The notes beneath the pieces were generated by a model. That model was not told the origin of the DNA, ran no database searches, and worked only from the letters and a program-made list of their open reading frames with translations. Shown piece by piece: positions 52,098 through 61,233 of a stretch of DNA of 64,000 nt. The translations under genes and the position numbers were made by a program. Positions within the stretch are counted from its first letter, which is position 1. The number at the start of each line of letters is the position of its first letter. Source of the stretch: Bacteroidaceae bacterium (GTDB lineage: Bacteria; Bacteroidota; Bacteroidia; Bacteroidales; Bacteroidaceae). Where the stretch lies: assembly GCA_017962495.1 (NCBI GenBank), contig JAGCVH010000043.1, forward strand, positions 28,439 to 92,438, given 5' to 3'.

Positions 52098-54305
52098 ATG
52101 AAACGGTTTACACTTTTCCTCATTCTCTCATTCTCTCATTTTCTCACCTTCAACTCTTTTGCCGCCAACATCGACCTGAAGGACCTCTGCTCGGGCAAAT
52201 ATTCTGCAAAGCGCATCTATGGCGTACATCCCCTCAATGATGGGGAACGCTATTCGCAACTGAGTCCAGATTCGAAGCAAATCGTTGCCTATTCCTTCAA
52301 GACGGGAGAAAAGGAAAGCACGCTTTTCGACGTGGCTCAAACGCGAGGAAAGGTAAAGCTGGAACGCATAGACGGATACATCATATCGCCCGATGAGAAG
52401 AACATCCTCATCCAAACGCAGACTCAAAGCATCTATCGCCGTTCCAAGACTGCCGTCTATTATATATATAATATGGTAAACCGCACGCTTACCCCGCTCT
52501 CGGACGGAGGTCCGCAGGAGTGTCCTGTCTGGAGTCCCGACGGTTACATGGTGGCGTTCGTGCGTGACAACAATATCTTCCTCGTGAAACTCCTGTTCAA
52601 TAACAGCGAGAGCCAAGTGACGAAGGACGGCAAGTTTAATCACATCATCAACGGAAAACCCGACTGGGTGAATGAAGAAGAGTTCGTGACGGACAGAAGC
52701 CTTACCTTCAATGCCGACAACACGATGCTTTGCTGGATTCGATACGACGAGACGGATGTTCCCACATTCAGTTTCCCTTGGTACAAAGGTATGAGTCCCG
52801 AGAAGAAGGAATACCTCACCTACCCCGGAAGTTATGAATACAAGTATCCGATGGCTGGGGAGCAGAACAGCCGAGTAAGCGTGCTCTCCTTCGACATCAA
52901 GAGTCACCAGACCCGCACTTTGCAGGTTCCCCTCGACAAGGACGGGTACATCCCTCGCATCTTCCCTACGAGTGACGCGTCGAAGCTTGCCGTTGTCACG
53001 CTCAATCGCCACCAAGACCGCATGGACATCTATATGGCAAATCCTCGCAGCACGGAGGCTCGACTTGCCGTTCGCGATGAAGTGAAGCACTACATTGGCG
53101 AGAACGCCTACAACCAGATGCTTTTCATCGATGGAGGATTCATCCTTTGCAGCGAACGCGATGGCTGGAACCACATCTATCACTATGACCTTAACGGCAA
53201 CCTGAAAAAGCAAGTGACCAGCGGCAACTATGCAGTCACGGACTTTTATGGTTATGACGACAAGACGGGAAGCTATTTCTATGCGTCAACGCAGGAAGGC
53301 GTAACGCGAAGAGCCATTTATAAGACTGACGTCAAAGGCAAGGTCGTGAAGATTTCGGCTAAGCCTGGAACCAATAGCGCCGTCTTCAGCAAGTCGATGA
53401 AATATTTCATGAATGTCTATAGCAACATATCCACCCCTCCTGTCACCACGCTTTGTGACCAATCGGGTCGAACTCTGAAGACGCTCATAGATAATAAGGA
53501 ACTCGTTGATAAACTTGCTGGCTTGAACTTGGGTCAGCGCGAATTCTTCTCCTTCCGCACGTCAAACGGCACAGAGCTTAATGGCTATATGGTTCGTCCT
53601 TCCGACTTCAAACCCTCGAACCGTTATCCCGTCATCCTCTTCCAATATAGCGGACCTGGCAGTCAGCAGGTTCTCGATAGTTGGAATGCAGGAAACATGG
53701 GCGGTTGTCTTTATGAGCAATACCTCGCACAAAGGGGATTCATCAGCGTGTGCGTAGATGGAAGAGGCACTGGAGGCAGGGGTGCAGACTTTGAAAAGCA
53801 GACCTACCTGAAGCTGGGTCAGATGGAGGCACAGGACCAAGTAGAGGCCGCCCTCTATATGGCTTCCATTTCCTATGTCGACAAAAATCGTATAGGTATC
53901 TGGGGATGGTCGTATGGAGGTTTCTGCACCCTTATGTCCATGTCCGAAGGCCGTCCTGTGTTTGCCGCAGGCGTAGCTGTAGCACCTCCCACATGTTGGC
54001 GTTATTACGATAGCGTCTATACTGAACGCTTCATGCGTACTCCTCAGGAGAATCCCGATGGCTATGACGTGAGTGCTATCTCAAGGGCTCCACAGCTCTC
54101 AGGCAATCTTCTCATTTGTCACGGACTTGCCGACGATAACGTTCACTTCCGCAATACTGCCGAATACGTCGAGGCTCTGGTGCAAGCCGATAAGGATTTC
54201 AAGATGCAAAGCTACACGAATCGCAACCATAGCATCTATGGTGGCAATACGCGATACCATCTCTTCCGCCAGATCACTCAATGGTTCGAGCGGGAAATGA
54301 AATAA
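52098..54305 (+). CDS. Dipeptidyl peptidase IV family serine peptidase (S9)
   Basis: 735 residues with a signal peptide (cut near FAA, residue 23). An eight-blade-type beta-propeller region covers about 40-480; the alpha/beta hydrolase part follows. Catalytic residues: S605 in GWSYGG, Asp in ADDNVHF (678-684), H711 in RNHSIYGG. Removes X-Pro dipeptides in the periplasm or at the surface in relatives. Confidence 0.94.
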   Translation: MKRFTLFLILSFSHFLTFNSFAANIDLKDLCSGKYSAKRIYGVHPLNDGERYSQLSPDSKQIVAYSFKTGEKESTLFDVAQTRGKVKLERIDGYIISPDEKNILIQTQTQSIYRRSKTAVYYIYNMVNRTLTPLSDGGPQECPVWSPDGYMVAFVRDNNIFLVKLLFNNSESQVTKDGKFNHIINGKPDWVNEEEFVTDRSLTFNADNTMLCWIRYDETDVPTFSFPWYKGMSPEKKEYLTYPGSYEYKYPMAGEQNSRVSVLSFDIKSHQTRTLQVPLDKDGYIPRIFPTSDASKLAVVTLNRHQDRMDIYMANPRSTEARLAVRDEVKHYIGENAYNQMLFIDGGFILCSERDGWNHIYHYDLNGNLKKQVTSGNYAVTDFYGYDDKTGSYFYASTQEGVTRRAIYKTDVKGKVVKISAKPGTNSAVFSKSMKYFMNVYSNISTPPVTTLCDQSGRTLKTLIDNKELVDKLAGLNLGQREFFSFRTSNGTELNGYMVRPSDFKPSNRYPVILFQYSGPGSQQVLDSWNAGNMGGCLYEQYLAQRGFISVCVDGRGTGGRGADFEKQTYLKLGQMEAQDQVEAALYMASISYVDKNRIGIWGWSYGGFCTLMSMSEGRPVFAAGVAVAPPTCWRYYDSVYTERFMRTPQENPDGYDVSAISRAPQLSGNLLICHGLADDNVHFRNTAEYVEALVQADKDFKMQSYTNRNHSIYGGNTRYHLFRQITQWFEREMK

Positions 54306-54327
54306 GTAGAAAAGTCTTCGATATACC

Positions 54328-54780
54328 TTACTGCTCCTCTCGGAACTTGGCTACTGCTTCCTCGTCGAAGTACATGAGCACGGGGTCGTAGCCTTGTGGC
54401 ACGTAGAGGAATATGGTTCCACCCTCCACGTTCCAGCGCATACCGCTCTGCACCTCTATGGCTTCGCCGTAATGGGCTATGAGCGAGTCGGCTAAGGCAT
54501 TCTGGTCGACCTGTTTGGGCGTAACCGTAATCTTGTACACAGCCCTGCTCTTTCGCGTGTATTCGGCTTTGAAGTATGATTCGTGTCCAAACACGGTTCC
54601 CTTGAAGATGTAGTATCTGTCACCGCCAATCTTCTTCTGAAGTGGATAGCGCTGTTGTATGGTCTTCGTGAACTGGTCGATTGTTACGCCCATGTCGTAT
54701 CCCATGAACTTGAGATTCTGAGCCTGTGCAGATGTGAATGAGCATAAGGCAAAGAGTAAACTTAATGCAATGCTTTTCAT
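54328..54780 (-). CDS. Small secreted protein of unknown function
   Basis: 150 residues, signal peptide cut near AQAQ at 21. A compact body follows with FMGYDMGVTIDQFTKTIQQ, which resembles small periplasmic proteins with one beta sheet. Not recognised. Convergent with the DPP-IV gene (22 bases between stops). Confidence 0.65.
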   Translation of the reverse strand: MKSIALSLLFALCSFTSAQAQNLKFMGYDMGVTIDQFTKTIQQRYPLQKKIGGDRYYIFKGTVFGHESYFKAEYTRKSRAVYKITVTPKQVDQNALADSLIAHYGEAIEVQSGMRWNVEGGTIFLYVPQGYDPVLMYFDEEAVAKFREEQ

Positions 54781-54842
54781 GTCGATGAAACGTTAATTGT
54801 TAAACATTTACCAACCGCATAACTCACCTAATCAAAAAGTAG

Positions 54843-54916
54843 TGACCCCGGAGGGATTCTAACCCTCGACCTTCAGAACCGGAATCTGACGCTCTATACA
54901 GCTAAGCTACGGAGCC
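54843..54916 (-). tRNA. tRNA-Arg (anticodon CCG)
   Basis: Cloverleaf on the minus strand: acceptor GGCTCCG/CGGGGTC, D arm, anticodon stem TCAGA/TCTGA with loop TTCCGGT (anticodon CCG), T arm GAGGG/CCCTC. CCA is not encoded. The D loop has T in place of G19 and the T loop reads TTAGAAT, with A in place of C56, so the usual 19-56 G-C contact would be U-A. Confidence 0.92.
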
Positions 54917-54926
54917 ATTTACGATG

Positions 54927-54934
54927 CAAAGGTA
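54927..54934 (-). promoter_or_regulatory. -7 element of the tRNA-Arg gene
   Basis: TACCTTTG on the minus strand, 10 bases before the mature 5' end. Confidence 0.5.
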
Positions 54935-54983
54935 ATAATTAATTCACAATTCGCAATCCAATATTCACATTTATTTTCTATTA

Positions 54984-55028
54984 ATTCTTCATTCTTAACT
55001 CTTAATTCTTAATTTATTCGTATCTTTG
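54984..55028 (+). promoter_or_regulatory. asnA promoter with 7-bp repeats
   Basis: Four 7-bp units (ATTCTTC, ATTCTTA, ACTCTTA, ATTCTTA; 54984-55011) lie directly before TATCTTTG (55021-55028). No TTTG stands at the -33 position; the repeats occupy it. Confidence 0.6.
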
Positions 55029-55050
55029 CAGCCGATAGATATTAGTTACG

Positions 55051-56088
55051 ATGGTAAATCTGATAAAACCCGAGAGCTATCACGCGCTCCTCGACCTGAA
55101 ACAAACTGAACTTGCTATTAAGAAAATCAAGGATTTCTTCCTCGAGAGTCTTTCCACAGAGCTTCGTCTTCGCAGAGTTACGGCTCCTTTGTTCGTATTG
55201 CGCGGCTTAGGCTTGAACGACGATTTGAATGGCGTCGAGCGCCCTGTTTCGTTCCCCATCAAATGCATGAATGATGCTACGGCAGAGGTGGTTCACTCGC
55301 TTGCCAAATGGAAGCGTGTCACTCTTGCCGAATATGATGTGAAGCCTGGATTCGGTATTGTGACGGACATGAATGCCATACGCGCCGACGAGGATTTGGA
55401 TAATCTCCATTCCCTCTACGTCGACCAATGGGATTGGGAACGCACGATGACAGTCGAAGAGCGTAATCTCGCCTATCTCCGAAAGATTGTCAATAAGATT
55501 TATGGCGCAATCCTGCGAACGGAATTCTTCGTTTGCGAGACCTATCCACAATTGCGTCCCTATCTTCCTGAGGATGTCTTCTTCATTCACAGCGAGGAAC
55601 TGCGACAGATGTACCCCGAACTTACGCCCAAAGAACGAGAGGACGAAATCTGTAAGGAACATGGTGCCGTGTTCATCATCGGCATTGGAGGTCCTTTGGG
55701 CGATGGTAAGCCTCACGACTTGCGTGCGCCTGACTACGACGACTGGTCAACTTTGAATGAGGATGGATATAAGGGTTTGAACGGTGACTTGCTTATTTGG
55801 TATCCCGTGCTGAATCGTGCGATTGAACTCTCGTCTATGGGTATTCGCGTTGATAAGGACGCCCTATTGCGACAACTCGAGATGCAAGGAAAGGAAGACC
55901 GCAAGCAGCTTTACTTCCATCATCGCCTTCTGGACGGCAAACTCCCCCTCAGCATTGGTGGCGGAATTGGGCAGAGTCGTCTGTGTATGGTGCTTCTGCA
56001 CAAGGCGCATATAGGCGAAACGCAATCAAGCATTTGGCCCGATTTGATGCGCCAGCAATGTCGTCAGGCAGGAATGCCTTTGATTTAA
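55051..56088 (+). CDS. asnA: Aspartate-ammonia ligase
   Basis: 345 residues. Makes asparagine from aspartate, ammonia and ATP. Class II aminoacyl-tRNA synthetase-like fold: LRRVTAPLFV, SLYVDQWDWE, and the C-terminal LSIGGGIGQSRLCMVLL motif. Length and order match E. coli AsnA. A long 22-bp repeat array follows. Confidence 0.96.
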   Translation: MVNLIKPESYHALLDLKQTELAIKKIKDFFLESLSTELRLRRVTAPLFVLRGLGLNDDLNGVERPVSFPIKCMNDATAEVVHSLAKWKRVTLAEYDVKPGFGIVTDMNAIRADEDLDNLHSLYVDQWDWERTMTVEERNLAYLRKIVNKIYGAILRTEFFVCETYPQLRPYLPEDVFFIHSEELRQMYPELTPKEREDEICKEHGAVFIIGIGGPLGDGKPHDLRAPDYDDWSTLNEDGYKGLNGDLLIWYPVLNRAIELSSMGIRVDKDALLRQLEMQGKEDRKQLYFHHRLLDGKLPLSIGGGIGQSRLCMVLLHKAHIGETQSSIWPDLMRQQCRQAGMPLI

Positions 56089-56099
56089 GAAATCGGACA

Positions 56100-56319
56100 T
56101 AGGCCTTCTGGAATAACCCCTATGCCTTTTTGATTAAGCCCTGAAGCCTTCGCTCGGAAGACCTTAGGGCTTATTTCGTAGGGCCTCAGGGATTAATTCA
56201 TCGAACCTAAGTTCCCTTTCCATCGAACCTATGGTGCAAATCAATTGAACCTCAGGTGCAAAATCTTCGAACCTCAGGTGCAAAATCCTCGAGCCTAAGG
56301 TTCGATTTCGGAAGGCCTA
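56100..56319. repeat. 22-bp tandem repeat array between asnA and the RNA methyltransferase gene
   Basis: CGAACCT-type words begin at 56202, 56224, 56246, 56268 and 56290, exactly 22 bp apart. TAGGCCTT-type words begin at 56100, 56121 and 56143, 21-22 bp apart. At the right edge a further TAGGCCT-type palindrome supplies the TAG stop of the convergent methyltransferase gene. Confidence 0.88.
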
Positions 56320-57120
56320 CGTCTTCGACGCATACCCCCTTTGCCTTACCGCCTCGAACATGAGTATGGCTGCAGAGACACTTACGTTTAGTGAATCCAA
56401 GCATCCAAGCATGGGAATGCGAATGTGGGCATCAGCGGCTTCGCGCCATTGTGTGGTTAGTCCTGTTGATTCCGTTCCCATCACCAAAGCCGTAGGTCCG
56501 TCCATCGGTGTATCGTAATACAATTCCGAGTCTTGCAATTGGGCGGTAAGTATCTGTATCTTGTTCGACTTCAGGAAAGCAATACATTCCTCCGAGGTGC
56601 AAGTAGCTACTGGAACGGTGAACAAGGCTCCGATGGACGAACGAATCAGGTTCGGATTATAGAGGTCGGTCAGTGGGTCACAAACGATAACAGCATCAAC
56701 GCCTGCTGCATCTGCAGAGCGCAGTACAGCACCAAGGTTCCCGGGCTTCTCAACACTTTCGAGAACGACGATGAGCGGAGATTCGGACTTCAGCCTTCGG
56801 GCAAGTTGTTCAAGTCCATTATCGCGTACCTTCACTTCGGCAATAATTCCTTCCGTCGTTCCGCGATATGCCACTTTGTCGTAAACCTCCTTGCTCAGTT
56901 CGAAGGTTCGGCATTCGGGCAACGATACATTATTTATATTATATAAGGAAGGACAGACAAAAAGCGTGTCGACCTCATATCCGGCTTCGATGCAATGCTG
57001 TAACTCGCGTTGTCCTTCCACCACAAAAAGCCCATGATTCCGACGCTCCGCCGACTTCTGTTGTAAGTCGAGGAGCAATCGGAGTTTAGGATTCTTGGAA
57101 CTTGAGATTAATTCCATCAT
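56317..57120 (-). CDS. TrmH/SpoU-family RNA methyltransferase
   Basis: 267 residues. SPOUT 2'-O-methyltransferase: N-terminal substrate-binding part, then VVLESVEKPGNLGAVLRSAD (motif 1), LVMGTESTGL (motif 2) and LDSLNVSVSAAILMFEA (motif 3). Target (23S rRNA or tRNA) not defined. Two ATGs (57120, 57117) are possible; the first overlaps the GH97 stop as TAATG, so the two genes are coupled. Confidence 0.9.
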   Translation of the reverse strand: MMELISSSKNPKLRLLLDLQQKSAERRNHGLFVVEGQRELQHCIEAGYEVDTLFVCPSLYNINNVSLPECRTFELSKEVYDKVAYRGTTEGIIAEVKVRDNGLEQLARRLKSESPLIVVLESVEKPGNLGAVLRSADAAGVDAVIVCDPLTDLYNPNLIRSSIGALFTVPVATCTSEECIAFLKSNKIQILTAQLQDSELYYDTPMDGPTALVMGTESTGLTTQWREAADAHIRIPMLGCLDSLNVSVSAAILMFEAVRQRGYASKT

Positions 57121-59150
57121 TAATAAAGCACTACCGCACTTTCACCAGGTATCTGCGCCTTCAGCGTTCCACGCTTATCCATAGTTACCTGCTTCTCACC
57201 ATTCGCATCGTCAAGCCATTTTACTTGCTTGCCGGCAAGCATGGGAACTTCCACATTCACTTGCAGAGGTTCCTTCTCTCCATTCAAGGCGCAAACATAC
57301 CAGTCATTACCATTTCGACGTGCCAAAACTACGTATTTGCCAGGATAGCCATCGATGAAACGCGTCTCGTCCCAGCATGTGGGAACCTTACGCATAAACT
57401 CTATCTGGTACTTCGGCGTTACGCTCTCATCCAAGTTCATAGGTGTAAGTGCAAAGTTCTGTCCACTCGATTGGAAAGCAATAGCTGTTCCCAACTCGAA
57501 GACATCGCTTGTGCGACGGATATTACCCTTGTTCGGCTCCTTGTGAAGGCGCTTCTGCAGGACTGTACCTCCATATTCCATTGATGCAACAGTATTGCGG
57601 ACAAAGGGATGAAGGCAGGCGTGACGCGCTTCCATATCGCAGAAGCCCTGACTGAAATATAGGTTCTCGCTGGCAAGAACGGCCTCGCTGCTGCAGTAGT
57701 TGGGATACATTCTCTCCCAACCTCTTGGCAAGGTGCATCCGTGACAAATGACCTGAATGCCATAATCATTGGCATCAGACAGAAGACCTTCATATACACG
57801 CATGGTCTCTTGCTTGTCACCAGCAAAGAAGTCAACCTTGATGCCAGCTACCCCGTGCTTTTGCAACCACTTCATCTCTTGCTTGCGCACGATAGAGTTA
57901 TGCATGCTTTGGCGAGCACATTGGGGTGCGTCGTTCCAAGCTCCGTTCGAGTTGTACCAAACCCAAGGACGAACCCCCTTCTGCTTGCAATAAGCAAAGA
58001 GTTTCTCCATTCCCTCGCGTCCTATGTTCTGGAACCAACCGCCGTCAATGAGGCAACCTTCCCATCCGAGTGCGGCTGCAAGATCGATGAACTTAATTTG
58101 GTCGTCGTAGTTGATACTTGGGTCTTGCCAAATGATCCAAGACCAAGTGTTGCGCGAACCCTTGTAGTCGATGCTGGGTTCATAAAGGGGTTCAACAACG
58201 TCCCATGATATGGTGGTCTCCACAATAGGTTTCAGTGTTGCTCCGATAGTAATAGTACGCCAAGGGGTAACGCCCGCTTGAGAGGAGTTAGGCGATACTT
58301 TGTCGGTGGCAAGACCTATTTGTGCGCCAGTACTGCCAAAACCATTATTCTCTCCCTCCATGGGGAAAGCAATGGTGAACAATCCATCAGGAGTTGCGTC
58401 ACTTAAGTGAGAACCACAATAGTTACTTGTTACTCCTGTCTCGGAAATAAGCACCCAACCCTTGTCCCCCTCGTGGAAAAGGCAGGGGAATGTCCATCCG
58501 TGACCATATTGGCTTCGAGTCGTGATGGGCTTGTCCCAAATGTAACCTTCTTCATAGCTCGGTTTGGTACGCATCCAACCTATCATCGGGTCGCTTTGCG
58601 GGCAAATAAAGGCTGTTGCGTCTGTGGGGAAACGGAAGCCCGAAGCCTCACTTGTGACAACGAGAGCCGAAGTCACACCTGTCTGAATAAATTGGTAGCG
58701 ATAGGCTATGTTATTGTTAAAGACACGAAAATCAACGAGCATCTGCACCCCATGCCTTCTCGCATTTGGCAATGAGAAAGTGGCATAATACTCATTGTAT
58801 TCCGTGCTAATGTTGGTTTGCTTAGCTTGACGCAGGTAATAATTTACACTTTGGGGCTTCTCACTCTTTTTGCTTTGATTGAAGATGAGGTCTTTCGAGA
58901 AGTCACCAACATTGGTTTGGACACCAAGGGGTGAGTCAAGGAGCATTGGCACATCTATGCTGTCTGGCGCTGCCCCCTTCTTCTTGGCTTTCACTAAAGT
59001 GCGATAGCCAGCGCTATAACTCAACTTGCCGTCTTCGAAGCGAAGGTCAACATAAGTCAAGCCATCAGGTGAAAGAATACGTGTTTCCTCAGCATGAAGG
59101 CTGAAAACGGAAGCACAAAGGATGAAAGTCAGTAATGCAATTCGTTTCAT
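57120..59150 (-). CDS. GH97 family glycosidase, retaining type (alpha-galactosidase-like)
   Basis: 676 residues. Start 59150 gives a signal peptide (MKRIALLTFILCASVFSLHA). N-terminal beta-sandwich to about 310, then a TIM barrel (NTWSWIIWQ, GCLIDGGW, VWYNSNGAW). The segment GIKVDFF with D440 is the nucleophile position of retaining GH97 enzymes such as a characterised Bacteroides alpha-galactosidase; SusB-type inverting enzymes use glutamates instead. Second gene after the PL11 lyase, 68 bases apart, so a role in side chains of rhamnogalacturonan is likely. Confidence 0.88.
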   Translation of the reverse strand: MKRIALLTFILCASVFSLHAEETRILSPDGLTYVDLRFEDGKLSYSAGYRTLVKAKKKGAAPDSIDVPMLLDSPLGVQTNVGDFSKDLIFNQSKKSEKPQSVNYYLRQAKQTNISTEYNEYYATFSLPNARRHGVQMLVDFRVFNNNIAYRYQFIQTGVTSALVVTSEASGFRFPTDATAFICPQSDPMIGWMRTKPSYEEGYIWDKPITTRSQYGHGWTFPCLFHEGDKGWVLISETGVTSNYCGSHLSDATPDGLFTIAFPMEGENNGFGSTGAQIGLATDKVSPNSSQAGVTPWRTITIGATLKPIVETTISWDVVEPLYEPSIDYKGSRNTWSWIIWQDPSINYDDQIKFIDLAAALGWEGCLIDGGWFQNIGREGMEKLFAYCKQKGVRPWVWYNSNGAWNDAPQCARQSMHNSIVRKQEMKWLQKHGVAGIKVDFFAGDKQETMRVYEGLLSDANDYGIQVICHGCTLPRGWERMYPNYCSSEAVLASENLYFSQGFCDMEARHACLHPFVRNTVASMEYGGTVLQKRLHKEPNKGNIRRTSDVFELGTAIAFQSSGQNFALTPMNLDESVTPKYQIEFMRKVPTCWDETRFIDGYPGKYVVLARRNGNDWYVCALNGEKEPLQVNVEVPMLAGKQVKWLDDANGEKQVTMDKRGTLKAQIPGESAVVLY

Positions 59151-59164
59151 AATTCTATTATTTA

Positions 59165-59213
59165 TATTTGACATTTAACTTTGACATTCTACATTCTACA
59201 TTTTACATCTACC
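59165..59213. repeat. 7-bp repeats between PL11 and GH97 genes
   Basis: ACATT/ACATC words at 59171, 59184, 59191, 59198 and 59205 (steps 13, 7, 7, 7) fill the 68-base gap. Confidence 0.6.
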
Positions 59214-59218
59214 ACGTA

Positions 59219-61150
59219 TCAGAATTGCATCCCTCTGAACAAGCGTCCACTTCCCTTCAGTTCTGCGCCAAAGTAGAATCCAACTTGAGTGGGTTGGTTA
59301 TAGGCAACATTTTGTGTGGTGATTGAATGCCGGTAAACCAGGTCTTGAAGGAAGGTGTGGAAGCGATAAGGCGTAGGTATGGGCGAAACGTAAATACGCA
59401 GATGCTCATTGTCTCGCGTTCTCACTATCACTTCTTCGCGCCAATCGCCTAAGATGTCTCCTTGCAGACAAGGATTGCTCTTTGTTCCGTTGTTGAACGA
59501 ACAATCTTGCATCGTCATTATGGGTTGACAACGACGTTCTTCAGGAATGTATTTGGAAACCGTTTCGTGGTCAAGCATTTCACGCAGTAAATCCCCATCC
59601 CACCAAACGGCCATATTTACGGGAATGCGCTGAAGGCTGTCCACGACTTCGCCTTTAATATTCCGAATGCCTCCGCTCCTACTACTCCACATCTCAAGAC
59701 CTGGGTTCGAGGGGTCGATGTCTGCAGCCATACAACGGCCCACATCTGTGTTGTCGGGCAATTGGAAAATGACTTTCCCCGTTGCTGCATCGCGTAGTTC
59801 GCTACCATCGCGCTTGTTCTCGTGACAATCCCAAACCTGCAACTTGTCATCGAGTGGGAAGAAGGATGTCAGATGCATTGCATCGCCGTGTCCAAAGCCG
59901 GTGGAATAAAGGCCTTTACCATTATCGTCGACAGCCATCGAACCATAGGTGATTTCATCCCGTCCATCGCCATCGACATCGGCGACACGAAGGTTGTGGT
60001 TACCCTGACCTGCATACATTCGACCTTCCTTGTTAGAGTCGAACACCCATCGCTGGCGCAACTCTTTTCCATCGAAATCCCATGCGGCAAGCACAGATCT
60101 TGTGTAATAGCCTCGACACATGATTGCACTCGGACGAACACCATCAAGATAGGCAACACAAGCCAAATAGCGCTCTGAACGATTGGCGTAATTATCACCC
60201 CAGTCTTGCAAGTTTCCGCGCTCAGGAACATAATCGACTGTATGGATTGCACGTCCAGTCATGCCATCGAAGACAGTTAGGAACTCAGGTCCACGATTAA
60301 TGAATCCTCCCCTCCTACCTCTTTGGTCCTGACGGAATTGCTCGCCTTTGACCATCATTGCTCGGTAGTCCTCATCGCCTCGTTGCTCCATTCCAACTCG
60401 GTGGTCAGCAGTTGGGTCGCCAATGACTTTACCTGTTCCGTCAATCGTTCCGTCGCCTGTCTTGCAAATCATTTCGGCTCGTCCGTCACCATTAAAGTCA
60501 TAAACCATAAACTGAGTATAGTGTGCTCCGCTTCGGATGTTCTTTCCCATGTCTATGCGCCAAAGTCTTTTTCCGTCGAGCCTATATGCATCAATGAATG
60601 TGTTATTTGTCAATCCTGATTGAGAATTGTCCTTCGAGTTCGATGGCTCCCACTTAAAGATAATCTCAAATTGTCCGTCGCCGTCAAGGTCTGCTACCGT
60701 TGCGTCATTGGCGGAATAAGAAATGTCTCGTCCCTCGATGTCCTTGAATCCGGTTGGACGTTCAACGTCAATGTTGATATAGCCAATAGGCGCATTGGCG
60801 GGCAATACCCATTCGCCTTGATCTTCTTTAATAGGCCATATGGGAGCCTTCGCCTTTACCTTATATTTAGTACGCTTGGTCGAAGGATTATAATCCATGA
60901 AAAACGTTCCATGGTCACGCATCACGTTGGCAATCTTCTTACCGTTACGATACACTTCAAATTGCGTGTCTTCGCGGTCGCTTGCAAGGTATCGCCAAGA
61001 GACCATCACGCTGTCTGGCGAGGTTCGAACGGCAACGACTCCTCGATTGAGACGTTCCATCTGAATGTTTGCATAGTCGTATCTGGCTTGTGAGAATGCA
61101 TCGATTGCGAACAAAGCGATAAAGGAAAGCAGGAAGAGAACTCGTTTCAT
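59219..61150 (-). CDS. PL11 rhamnogalacturonan lyase, secreted
   Basis: 643 residues, signal peptide cut near FSQ at 21 (start 61150). An N-terminal Fn3-like part (AVRTSPDSVMVSWRYL) is followed by an eight-bladed propeller with several calcium-binding D-x-D-x-D loops (ADLDGDGQ, YDFNGDGRAEM, ADVDGDGRDE). Matches YesW-type PL11 enzymes that cut the rhamnogalacturonan I backbone. Its products fit the GH105 enzyme encoded at 46.1-48.4 kb. Confidence 0.92.
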   Translation of the reverse strand: MKRVLFLLSFIALFAIDAFSQARYDYANIQMERLNRGVVAVRTSPDSVMVSWRYLASDREDTQFEVYRNGKKIANVMRDHGTFFMDYNPSTKRTKYKVKAKAPIWPIKEDQGEWVLPANAPIGYINIDVERPTGFKDIEGRDISYSANDATVADLDGDGQFEIIFKWEPSNSKDNSQSGLTNNTFIDAYRLDGKRLWRIDMGKNIRSGAHYTQFMVYDFNGDGRAEMICKTGDGTIDGTGKVIGDPTADHRVGMEQRGDEDYRAMMVKGEQFRQDQRGRRGGFINRGPEFLTVFDGMTGRAIHTVDYVPERGNLQDWGDNYANRSERYLACVAYLDGVRPSAIMCRGYYTRSVLAAWDFDGKELRQRWVFDSNKEGRMYAGQGNHNLRVADVDGDGRDEITYGSMAVDDNGKGLYSTGFGHGDAMHLTSFFPLDDKLQVWDCHENKRDGSELRDAATGKVIFQLPDNTDVGRCMAADIDPSNPGLEMWSSRSGGIRNIKGEVVDSLQRIPVNMAVWWDGDLLREMLDHETVSKYIPEERRCQPIMTMQDCSFNNGTKSNPCLQGDILGDWREEVIVRTRDNEHLRIYVSPIPTPYRFHTFLQDLVYRHSITTQNVAYNQPTQVGFYFGAELKGSGRLFRGMQF

Positions 61151-61181
61151 AATTATTTGAGGCAAAATAAGATTAGTCGTA

Positions 61182-61189
61182 CAAAGATA
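61182..61189 (-). promoter_or_regulatory. -7 element of the PL11-GH97-methyltransferase operon
   Basis: TATCTTTG on the minus strand, 31 bases before the PL11 start codon. Confidence 0.6.
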
Positions 61190-61195
61190 AGAATT

Positions 61196-61230
61196 ATTTG
61201 TCATTTACCATTTACCATTTGTCATTTATT
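61196..61230. repeat. 7-bp tandem repeat between two divergent promoters
   Basis: ATTTGTC, ATTTACC, ATTTACC, ATTTGTC, ATTTATT, head to tail. TATCTTTG elements pointing outward stand on both sides (61182 minus, 61234 plus). Confidence 0.8.
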
Positions 61231-61233
61231 TCG

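Noticed and set aside
52128-53213. 361-codon open frame on the minus strand opposite the DPP-IV gene
   Set aside because: Antisense shadow; composition is the complement of propeller coding sequence and no motif is seen.
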